Assembly (NCBI RefSeq): GCF_003001935.1
Contig: NZ_PVNG01000015.1
Span: 248,001-312,000, forward strand
From: Nonomuraea fuscirosea
GTDB lineage: Bacteria > Actinomycetota > Actinomycetes > Streptosporangiales > Streptosporangiaceae
Direction: 5' to 3'
Length of the DNA: 64,000 bases
Position numbers and translations under genes: made by a program. How positions within the stretch are numbered: the first letter of the stretch is position 1; each line of letters starts with the position of its first letter. The notes beneath the pieces were generated by a model. That model had not been told where the DNA came from. It saw only the letters and a program-made list of their open reading frames with translations, and did not search any database. This document shows positions 51,811 to 60,100 of the stretch, in pieces.

Positions 51811-53190
51811 GTGAGTGCCGTTTCGGCTAGTTCCGCCGCTTCGGGGTCGCGTCCGCGTGATCCGGTTCGTGCCTTGCAGCATGCGCTCTACCGGGCGGCC
51901 AAGGCCGATCCCGGACGCAGGTTCCACGCGCTGATGGACAAGGTCTATCGCAGAGACGTCCTGGCGCGCGCGTGGGTCATGGTGCGCGCGAACAACGGCG
52001 CACCCGGCATCGACAAGACCACCCTGGGCCAGGTCGAGGAGTACGGGGTCGCCCGGCTGCTCGATGAACTGGCCGCTGAACTCCGGGAAGGGCGATACCG
52101 TCCGTTGCCCGCTCGCCGGGTGCTGATTCCCAAGCCGGGAGTCAGGGACGAGTATCGGCCGTTGTCGATCCCGGCGGTTCGGGATCGCATCGTGCAGGCC
52201 GCCGTAAAGATCGTGTTCGAACCGGTCTTTGAGGCGGACATGCTCGACTGCTCTTTCGGGTTCCGCCCGAGGCGGTCGACGCACGACGCCCTGCAAGTGC
52301 TCGTGGATGAGCAGGCAAAGGGGCGCCGGTGGGTGGTCGAGACGGATATCGCCGATTGTTTCTCGGCGATTCCGCATCAGGAGTTGATGCGAGCGATCGA
52401 GGAACGCATCTGCGACCAGTCCCTGCTGAAGCTCTTGCGACAGATTCTGCGCGCCGGGGTGATGCAGGAGGGGCAGGTGCGACGTGAGGTCACTGGCAGC
52501 CCGCAGGGCGGGGTGGTCAGCCCCGTCTTATGCAACGTCTATCTGCACCGGCTGGATCGGGCATGGGACGAAGCAGACGGGACGCTGGTCCGTTATGCCG
52601 ACGATCTGATCGCGATGTGCTGGTCACGCAGTCAGGCCGAGCGGGCTCTGGCCCGGTTGACCCAACTGCTGGCCGAGCTGGGATTGGAGGCCAAGGTGGC
52701 CAAGACTCGCATCGTCCATCTGGAGGTTGGCGGGGAAGGCCTGGACTTTCTGGGCTTTCATCATCGGCTCGTCAGATCCAGGGGCCTCAACGGGAAACGA
52801 CCGTTTGTGTTCCTCGCCCGCTGGCCCGCGGACAAGGCCATGCAGCGCGCCCGCGACCGGATCCGGGAGATCACCGCCCGGCGTCGGATGCTGTTGTGGC
52901 CGGAGGCAATCGTGCAGGACCTGAACGACTTCCTACGCGGTTGGGCGGGGTATTTCCGTTACGGACATTCAGCCCAGCGCCTCAGCAAGATCAGACGATA
53001 CGCCCAGATGCGGCTGGCGCACTTCATACGACGACGTCACCGCCGCAGCATGGCATTCGGTTGGTGGGTGCTGACCCGCTCCCAACCGGTCGATCTGGGA
53101 CTGATCAGCTTGTATGGAATCGTCGTCGCACCCAGGGCGGGTAAGCCCTGGCGGGAAAGACCGAATGCCGGCGGTGAACGACGTCGGTGA
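51811..53190 (+). CDS. ltrA: Group II intron reverse transcriptase/maturase
   Basis: 459 aa from GTG 51,811, preceded by AGGAGG. RT blocks: NNGAPGIDKTTLGQVEEYG (RT0/1), YRPLPARRVLIPKPG, RPLSIPAVRDRIVQAAVK (RT2), DCSFGFRPRRSTHDAL, WVVETDIADCFSAIPHQ (RT3), GSPQGGVVSPVLCNVYLHRLD (RT4), LVRYADDLIAMC (RT5, catalytic YADD) and LDFLGFHH (RT7). The maturase domain X follows (DLNDFLRGWAGYFRYGHSAQ). There is no HNH endonuclease domain at the C-terminus. The TGA stop lies on the first bases of domain V. It appears intact. Confidence 0.93.
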   Translation: MSAVSASSAASGSRPRDPVRALQHALYRAAKADPGRRFHALMDKVYRRDVLARAWVMVRANNGAPGIDKTTLGQVEEYGVARLLDELAAELREGRYRPLPARRVLIPKPGVRDEYRPLSIPAVRDRIVQAAVKIVFEPVFEADMLDCSFGFRPRRSTHDALQVLVDEQAKGRRWVVETDIADCFSAIPHQELMRAIEERICDQSLLKLLRQILRAGVMQEGQVRREVTGSPQGGVVSPVLCNVYLHRLDRAWDEADGTLVRYADDLIAMCWSRSQAERALARLTQLLAELGLEAKVAKTRIVHLEVGGEGLDFLGFHHRLVRSRGLNGKRPFVFLARWPADKAMQRARDRIREITARRRMLLWPEAIVQDLNDFLRGWAGYFRYGHSAQRLSKIRRYAQMRLAHFIRRRHRRSMAFGWWVLTRSQPVDLGLISLYGIVVAPRAGKPWRERPNAGGERRR

Positions 53191-53222
53191 GCCGTGTGCG
53201 GGAGAACCGCATGCACGGTTCG
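53189..53222 (+). ncRNA. Group II intron domain V
   Basis: GAGCCGTGTGCGGGAGAACC and its partner GCATGCACGGTTC form the 34-nt catalytic hairpin: AGC-type triad near the base (GAGCC/GGTTC), a two-nt bulge and a GAGA tetraloop. Diagnostic of group II introns. Confidence 0.9.
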
Positions 53223-53480
53223 ACGGGCGGGAGCTGGAAACGGAACGGCCTGGCCACGGTCATCGGGGAAAGCACAGCCGACCGGGAAACCGGCGGAAGA
53301 AAGGCCCCGAGCCCTACCGCCATCAGCCGCAACCGCGCCAGCTCCCGACCCTACATCCCCCTCGCGGCGGGGTGCTGGTCACAGCATGATCGCTAGTCTG
53401 GCGTTCGCCTGACGACGTAAGAAACCCCTGGTAGATGGATTGATCACCACAACCAGATCCGTCACAACCAGGGGCTCCGG

Positions 53481-54254
53481 ATGCTTTTCTATCGTGCCGC
53501 CGTCGATTTGTCGCGTTCAACGCTGAACTACGTCGCCGGGATGATCCGCCGGCACCGTAAGGCGATCAGGTCAGCCTGGCGGCTGCTCAACCCCGGCCGG
53601 CAGGCACTGCTGGTGCTGGTCTACCTGCGCAAGGGCGAGACATTCACCGAGTTCGGCGCCGGTTTCGGGGTGTCGACGGCGACCGCTTGGCGGTACGTAG
53701 AGGAGACGGTCTCGCTGTTGTCGGCGCGCTCGCCCAAGCTCGAACAGGCACTGCGTAAAGCGAAGCGGGACGGGCTGCACTACCTGGTACTGGACGGCAC
53801 GCTGATCCACATCGACCGGGTCAAGGCCGACCGGCCGTACTTCTCCGGCAAGCACCGCGTGCATGGGATGAACGTGCAGGTCCTCGCCTCACCGGACGGG
53901 ACGATTCTGTGGACCTCCGGCGCGCTGCCGGGCAAAGCCCATGACCTGAGTGCCGCCCGCATCTGGGGCATCCTGCGCGCACTGGAGCAGGCCGGGATCA
54001 TCACCCTGGCCGACAAGGCCTATCAGGGAGCCGAGGGCCCGGTCCGCACCCCGTACAAGGGCAAGAACAAACCCGCATCCCAGAAGCAGGCCAACCGCGC
54101 CCACGCCCGCCTTCGCGGCCCCGGCGAACGCGCAAACGCCCAGCTGAAAAGCTGGAAAATCCTCCGCAAGCTACGCTGCAGCCCCAGCAAGGCCGGCCAC
54201 CTCTGCAAGGCCATCGCCGTCCTTCAGAACCACCGAGTTGCGCAGGCAGCATGA
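53481..54254 (+). CDS. IS5-family transposase, second type
   Basis: 257 aa. HTH part: PGRQALLVLVYLRKGETFTEFGAGFGVSTATAWRYVEETV. DDE core: YLVLDGTLIHIDRVK (D), ITLADKAYQGAEGPVRTPYKG (D) and GPGERANAQLKSWKILRKL (E). It appears intact. The sequence after the stop (GATGAAAAGCGTTCACTGCC, ~54,255) looks like an IS end. A matching left end is not visible upstream; only an inverted repeat ACCCCTGGT...ACCAGGGG at 53,425-53,475 is, so the element may be truncated on the left. Confidence 0.88.
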   Translation: MLFYRAAVDLSRSTLNYVAGMIRRHRKAIRSAWRLLNPGRQALLVLVYLRKGETFTEFGAGFGVSTATAWRYVEETVSLLSARSPKLEQALRKAKRDGLHYLVLDGTLIHIDRVKADRPYFSGKHRVHGMNVQVLASPDGTILWTSGALPGKAHDLSAARIWGILRALEQAGIITLADKAYQGAEGPVRTPYKGKNKPASQKQANRAHARLRGPGERANAQLKSWKILRKLRCSPSKAGHLCKAIAVLQNHRVAQAA

Positions 54255-54292
54255 GGATGAAAAGCGTTCACTGCCGAATTGTTCTCATAGGA

Positions 54293-54578
54293 ATCAAGGC
54301 GGCGGCGTGGCGCGCCGCCGTACCCCCGGCCCTCCGCCCGCCCGCCGTCCGGGCGTGCGGCCTGGGGGCCGGTCCCGGACGGCGGCGGGACACCGGGCCA
54401 GGCCGCCGCACACCTGGCGCGCCGTACCGACCGAACGCTCAGACCGGGGTTGCCACGCCGCCGCGCAGATACAGCCCTTACGATCGCCACGACGTGGTCG
54501 GCCGCCGTGCGTGGTTGGGGGCGATCGACGATCCAGGGTTCGTTCCTCACCCTGGCTCACGGAGCAAGGTGGCTGATC
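54293..54578. repeat. 285-bp hairpin-rich dispersed repeat, copy A (inside the element)
   Basis: Closely matches 63,591-63,873, outside the right attachment site. Contains a perfect 12-bp stem, CCGCCGTCCGGG (54,342-54,353) with CCCGGACGGCGG (54,374-54,385), enclosing GGCC-TGGG-GGCC, and a 3' hairpin CCAGGGT...ACCCTGG near 54,532-54,554. Both hairpins are preserved in the second copy. No convincing protein. Confidence 0.85.
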
Positions 54579-54620
54579 ACCGATTAGGGCGTGGGCGGTT
54601 GTGCACTATGCGGACCAAGT

Positions 54621-54910
54621 TCATGACCCCTGGCTGACGGAGTCCACCGGGCGCTCGGGGCACTCCAAGCAGACGAACATGTAGAGCGATCCAGCGTCCT
54701 GGATCATGAGATCGGTGGGGTTCTGCACTTCCTCAGGGGCGTGAGGGGTGAGCAGCGGACGCTCTTCGATGGGAGCCCAACGCTTGCCGCTCTCGATGTC
54801 GAGTTCCCAGCTCGCAATTGTCAGCAGGTGTGCCATCTCGTGGCCTCTGCCGCACTCGAACTGCACCGGATCCTGGATCCAGTCCACCCAGCCCCCAGGG
54901 CCACGGCGAG
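54621..54910 (-). pseudogene. C-terminal remnant of an unknown zinc-ribbon protein
   Basis: The frame is GWVDWIQDPVQFECGRGHEMAHLLTIASWEL, ...APIEERPLLTPHAPEEVQNPTDLMIQDAGSLYMFVCLECPERP, ending at 54,621. CGRGH and CLEC would make a zinc ribbon of the kind where a Cys/His pair recognises CxxGHE. Its 5' end is lost where ISAs1-type DNA begins (~54,910-54,950), so it looks truncated by that insertion. Family not recognised. Confidence 0.5.
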
Positions 54911-55054
54911 GTATCGATAACAGCCTGAGTGGCCGTTTCGCGGAGCGACTGTGCCGGGGCAGCAAGAGCCGCCTGGAGACGTGCCCAGGGACGAGAACAG
55001 GCACGACCTTCGAGATCATGAGGTTCTCGACGCCTATGATCACCAGAGAAGACC

Positions 55055-56271
55055 GTGCCTGTTGCCTCATCATTGCCGATCAGTGCTGCCCTTGGCCAAC
55101 TGGCCGAGCATGGACCGGTGGCCGCCTCCACCGGTAATTCCCTCAGCTTGCTGGAGTGTTTCCAGCGACTTCCCGACCCTCGCGATCCGCGTGGCGTCCG
55201 GCATGCGCTGGCGTCGTTACTGGCCGGTGCCGCAGCGGCCGTGCTGGCCGGCGCGCGCTCGTTCACCGCGATCGGTGAGTGGATTGCTGAGGCCCCCGCC
55301 CAGGTGATGGCCGTCCTCGGCGTCCGCCGGGATCCACTGAGCCGGGCCTGGCAGCCGCCCGACGAGTCCACCGTGCGGCGTCTGTTCGAGCAGCTCGACA
55401 CCGAGGCCCTGGATGAGGCGGTCTGCTCCTGGCTGGCCGGGCGAGCCGCCACAGCCGACACCACCATCCACAGCCCGGCTCGTGCGCGTCGTCAGGCTGT
55501 GGCCGTCGACGGCAAAGCCCTGCGCGGTGCACGCCACCGCGGCGGTGAGCCAGTGCATCTGCTGGCCACCTTCGACCACAGCAACGGCCTGGTGCTCGCG
55601 CAGACCGACGTGCACGGCAAGACCAACGAGATCACCCGCTTCCAGCACTTGCTGCAGCGCCTCGACCTGGACGATCGCGTGGTCACCGCCGATGCCCTGC
55701 ACACCCAGCGCGAGCACGCCACCTTCCTCATCGAGCAGAAACGGGCGCACTACGTCCTGATCGTCAAGAAGAACCAGCCCAGCCTGTACGCGCAGGTCAA
55801 ACGGTTGTCCTGGAAACAGATTCCCGTCCAGCACCGCGAACGTGACCGGGGACACGGACGTGAAGAGTGCCGCACCCTCAAAGCCGTCACTCTCACCACC
55901 GGGCTGCTGTTCCCCCACGCCGTCCAGGCAATGCGGATCAAGCGCCAGGTCAAGCGCCAGGTCAAAGACGGCAGCACGGGCAGATGGCGGACCGTGACCG
56001 TCTACGCCATCACCGATCTGCCCGCGTGGCAAGCCCCTCCCGCCGACCTGGCCGCCTGGATCCGCGGCCACGACTGCATTACGTCCGCGACGTCACCTAC
56101 GCCGATGACCACAGCCGAGTCCGCACCGGCAACGCTCCACGCGCCATGGCCAGCCTGCGCAACCTCGCCATCGGTGCCCTACGCCTGACCGGCGCCAGCA
56201 ACATCGCCCAAGCCATCCGCCACATCTCCCGCGACGCCACCCGGACCCTCACCGTCCTCGACCTCCCATGA
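55055..56271 (+). pseudogene. ISAs1-family transposase with a small deletion/frameshift
   Basis: GTG 55,055 starts a good ISAs1 transposase: LLECFQRLPDPRDPRGVRHALASLLAGA, AVAVDGKALRGARH (D), VVTADALHTQREHA (D) and HYVLIVKKNQPSL. At AAWIRGH (~56,073) the sequence jumps to CTGCATTACGTCCGCGAC: the expected WRIEN-containing stretch, about 16 nt, is missing and the frame shifts. The C-terminal end (LHYVRDVTYADDHSRVRTGNAPRAMASLRNLAIGALRL) continues in another frame to 56,271. The catalytic Glu region is lost, so it is inactive. Confidence 0.85.
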
Positions 56272-56294
56272 TCGAGAAACAGGACATAACTCCA

Positions 56295-56560
56295 CTACGC
56301 CGGAGCCCTGCACCGTCCGGTCACGCAAGCGCTGGAGGACAAGTACCCCAAGGCGGCCGAGCATCTGGACGAGGCGCGCGAGGACATCCTGGCCTTCGCC
56401 GCCTATCCCAAGGCGGTGTGCCGGTAGATCTGGTCCAACCGTGCAGGAGCGGCTGAACAAGGAGATCCGCCGCCGGACAGACGTCGTTGGGATCTTCCCG
56501 CACCGCGAGGCGATCATCCGCCTGGTCGGCGCGGTGCTGGCCGAGTGCCGCAAGGCCGTC
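56295..56560 (+). pseudogene. IS256-family transposase fragment
   Basis: ALEDKYPKAAEHLDEAREDILAFAAYPK, then a stop, then in another frame QERLNKEIRRRTDVVGIFPHREAIIRLVGAVLAEC: the C-terminal third of an IS256/Mutator-type transposase with a stop and a frameshift. No ends visible. Confidence 0.8.
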
Positions 56561-56840
56561 GAGAAAAAGAAACAGAAGACAGCAATGATGTTAATGTGAC
56601 GATTGATGCTATTGCTGCTTAAATAGGTACAGATCGCAGAGTGGTCTCATTCTCATATACCACGATCTCGGACGCGGCCGACTCCTCTCCGCGCGCGTAG
56701 CGCAACGTGATCGTGAAATTTCGAAGCCATTGACCGATAAAGGGACATTTGGGCGAATGCCGTCCCTATCTAGAGGGCGGTGAGCTCTTGGGTGCTGGTG
56801 TAGCCTGGCCTCCCGCACGCCGAATTTCGAAAGAGACGAC
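56561..56840 (+). promoter_or_regulatory. Upstream region of the trypco1-protease-deformylase operon
   Basis: 280 bp without a gene between IS256 debris and the trypco1 start. Composition is mixed, with A/T-rich patches at 56,561-56,625 and 56,722-56,755. TTGACC at 56,731 could be a -35 element, but I cannot point to a convincing -10. AAGAGACG 3 nt before the ATG is the likely ribosome site. Confidence 0.35.
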
Positions 56841-57173
56841 ATGGTACCTGTCAGGCTGCCGAGCGGTAGAGAGATCTTGCTGCTTTCGGTCCCCGCGGAC
56901 ACTCTGATGACGGCCCAGAGCACGGACGAACCCGTGTACAAGGACGTCTCTTTCCATATCGAATTCCAAGATCTCGTTGATGTAGCGGCGGAGATCGGTG
57001 CCCTGCTTCGTCAGGGCATTGAGAAGATACTCCCTAGTAAGGCGTCCGTTGAGCTCAACATCGGAGTCGACGCCAAGACAGGGAAGATCACCGCCTTCTT
57101 TGTCGAAGGCGGTGCGAACGGCTCGATTAAGATCGCCTTGGAGTGGGACAGGGAAAGGCCTGCCCCGACATGA
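56841..57173 (+). CDS. Trypsin-co-occurring domain 1 (trypco1; CU044_2847-like) protein
   Basis: 110 aa from ATG 56,841. PVRLPSGREILLLSVPAD, then FQDLVDVAAEIGALLRQGIEKILPSKASVELNIGVDAKTGKITAFFVEGGANGSIKIALEW is the whole domain: a beta-strand, a helix and a beta-sheet ending in a glycine-rich GxxxGxxK strand. Trypco1 proteins are found next to trypsin-like proteases in proposed NTP-dependent conflict systems and are thought to be regulators or substrates of the protease. The stop overlaps the protease start (ATGA), so the two are coupled. Confidence 0.85.
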   Translation: MVPVRLPSGREILLLSVPADTLMTAQSTDEPVYKDVSFHIEFQDLVDVAAEIGALLRQGIEKILPSKASVELNIGVDAKTGKITAFFVEGGANGSIKIALEWDRERPAPT

Positions 57174-60100
57174 CGGTCCATCTCGAGAAGCACCTTCGCA
57201 GCTGCACAGTTTTGATCACAGACGGGCAAGGCAAGGCAGCCGGATCAGGGTTCTTTGTCGCCGAAGGTCTTGTTCTGACTGCAGCGCATGTGGTGTACCA
57301 GGCCGGCGAGGGCGTGCGAGCGCAGTGGAACGGTGTCGTACTGAATGAACTCAGCCAAGAATGGCTGGACCCTCCACCGCCTAAAGGCCCCGGCTCGTGG
57401 CCCCTTCCGGATCTCGCGCTGCTCCGCGTGCACGATGACGCCGCGTCCGGCCATCCCTGTGTCCTGCTAGGCAATAGGTTGTCCGGTTCTACACTGCTTG
57501 CCGAGGGGTACACGCGGGGCACGAGTGGTGGGTATGCGCCGGATAGCGCTCGCCTGGAGTTCGAAACGGTTCGTAGTGAAGGTATCTTCTCAGTCATCAA
57601 GTGCAAAGACTCGATCATCGACGACGGCTTGAGTGGCGGCCCCATCCTTGATCTGGGATCGGGAGAGGTGGTCGGTGTTACCAAAGGACAGCGCACCAGC
57701 CTGTTGCCGATCGGCGGAATCGCTATCGCGTCCAGCGTACTGTCCGACTTGTATCCGGACCTTTGGATGGCAAACGCGCGCTTCCATCACACCGACCGCC
57801 GATGGGAATTCGCCCGCCTAAATTCATCTCAGGTGATGGATCTTACAGCTGCGACCCGTGGTTTTCTCCGAATGGTTGACCAGGTGATCGCCGAACGTCC
57901 CGCCTTCTTGCCGCCCGGTGCCGTTAGGGCTGATATTCACCAGATGCCCTCGGTGCGCGCCCTATCACACGGCAGACCCGCGGAACCCGCCCATCAGGAC
58001 GAACTATCGTCTGAGGAGCTGGGCGTCAACGATGTTCGATTCGAAGGCGTCTTTCAGTGGGCACCGTTGCGGGTGCGATGGCGCAGCATCGTCCTGCGTG
58101 GGATGCCTGGACTAGGTAAGTCATGGCTGCTGAACAGCCATGCCAACGCCGTTGCCGCTGACTCTTTGGAAAAGCTCAACGATAACCGCGTTGACGGTAC
58201 ATCGGTCTCATTGCCTGTCCTGATCGATTGTGCAGATCTGGGGCGCATGCTGCCGACCGCGATCACCAGGGACAGTGTGTTGAGGGCGCTGGCAAACGCG
58301 ATCCAGGCCGATGCCGAAGCGGATTGGGCGCAAATTCCTGTGGACGCCATCATCCGGCTTGCTTATGAGGACGGCAGGCTCATTTCGTGCCTTGACGCAT
58401 TGGATGAAGTGAGCATTGCCGATCGGCAAAAGATTCGTCAGGCTCTGCCGATCCTCACGGAGCGCGGAAACCAGCTGCTGATCACCTCACGACCTTCGCG
58501 TACGCTACACATTGACACAGCGGCATTGGGTGGCTGCTTCAATGCCGATGTCGTCGGTTTCTCCCCTGGCCAAGTGTTCGCTTTCGCCCGCTCCTGGTTC
58601 GCCCGGCACCCAGTCAGGAGTACTGAATTTGAAGCTGAACTGCTCGACCGCCCAGAACTAAGAAGATTGGCAAAGGTGCCGCTGCTGGCCGCCTTCCTAT
58701 GCCGACTGGCCTCCGAAGGAAATAACGTCCAGGTACTGCCTTCAACGCGTGTCGAGGTGCTTCAGTCTGTCATGCTTGGCGCCTTGTCGGGTCGTTGGCG
58801 TGACCCGACCTTGCAGGCCCTGGACCCAGATAGCCCGCCTGACCCGACTCTCCGGCTCAGAATTCTCTCTGATGCAATCGGCAGGCTGAGTCGTCCATGG
58901 CGCTCCCGCGTCGATCGGTTCTCCCGTCCCAATCTCGCCGTTGCACTCCGCGAACATCCGGACCACGCTAGAACTGCTACGGAGGCTGACACACGCTGGT
59001 ATGTATGGCAGACACTACGACCCGCGATGAGCAGCCAGCCCCGCCCGCTTTCGGACCCGTTGATATGGGAATATATGTTTGACGGACTACTTGCTCACGA
59101 TCTCAGCGAGTCGAGCGAGTCCATGATCCGGTTCACTCATCCCGTTCTGGCTGAGTACTGCATGGCCTCGTATCTGGCGTCCCAGACGGCGGACGAGTTG
59201 CGAGGCATCGTCACCGCACACCGCTGGTTCGACACACCTTGGTATGAGATCTGGCCGCTGACGGCGGGTCTAATGGCGCACCCAGGCACCCTAGTGGAAT
59301 TGCTCCTCGACACGCCGACGGACTCCTGGTACGAGCAGACGTTCCTCGCGAGCCGTTGTGTCGCGGTCGCTGGCGCCCGTATGTCCACCGAGTTGAAGAC
59401 CCGCGTGCTATCGGCTGTGATTTCCGCTACCCAGAGTTGGCGCTCATTCGACCGTGAGCGTGCTCTACTCCATCTGGGCGAGCTCGTTCATGCACGACTG
59501 GATGAAGCCGTCAAGGCCTCGCGCCGGTTGCTGAACAGTGAGGAGATCGAGTCTTCTACCCTTCTGAGGGTCGCCGGCCTGCTTGCAGAGATCGGTGATC
59601 CTGCAGGATTGAAGATCGCCCGGAAATGCGTCAGTGACCGCGGCGTACCGACCGTCTATCGAGCGTGGAACGCGCGGGCGATCGTTCTCGCGAATGATCC
59701 GGAAGGTCTCGTCGCCCTACAATCCGCCATAAGAAACGCTCGCACTGTGAGTGAACTGCGCATCCTCGTCAACGCGATCCCAGTGGAGAGTCAGGTCGGT
59801 AGCAATCTCGCTGCACAGATTCTCCGGGACCACGAAGTCCACACACGGATCCGGGCTACGGTCGGCGCAGCCCTTATCCGGACAGGTGACGCTCATCGCA
59901 TCCGCTTGGCCAAGGAGCTCGCCGCGACGCCGCTCACCGTCTGGCACCTGCGTGCGGCTCTCATCTCGGAACTTCTCGCCGTAGGCGAAGACGATGTCCT
60001 CCAACTGGGCCTCGAGTTGTTCGATGACCCCAACCTGTCGGCCGACCAACGTGTAACCCTTGTGGAATCACTGGTGCGGAGAGGCGAGACCGCCGTTCTG

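Larger units (their letters stand above)
51224..53350 (+). mobile_element. Group II intron (3' end uncertain)
   Basis: The 5' boundary is set by GTGCGCCCAGCAGAGC (GUGYG consensus; the first ten bases equal those I recall for Ll.LtrB). Structured RNA with no gene occupies 51,224-51,810. The intron-encoded reverse transcriptase fills domain IV. Domain V is clear at 53,189-53,222. Domain VI and the 3' splice site should lie within the next 50-150 nt; candidate ends are CCCTAC at ~53,313 or ~53,350, and I cannot choose. It sits just after the broken end of IS5 copy 2. Confidence 0.75.
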
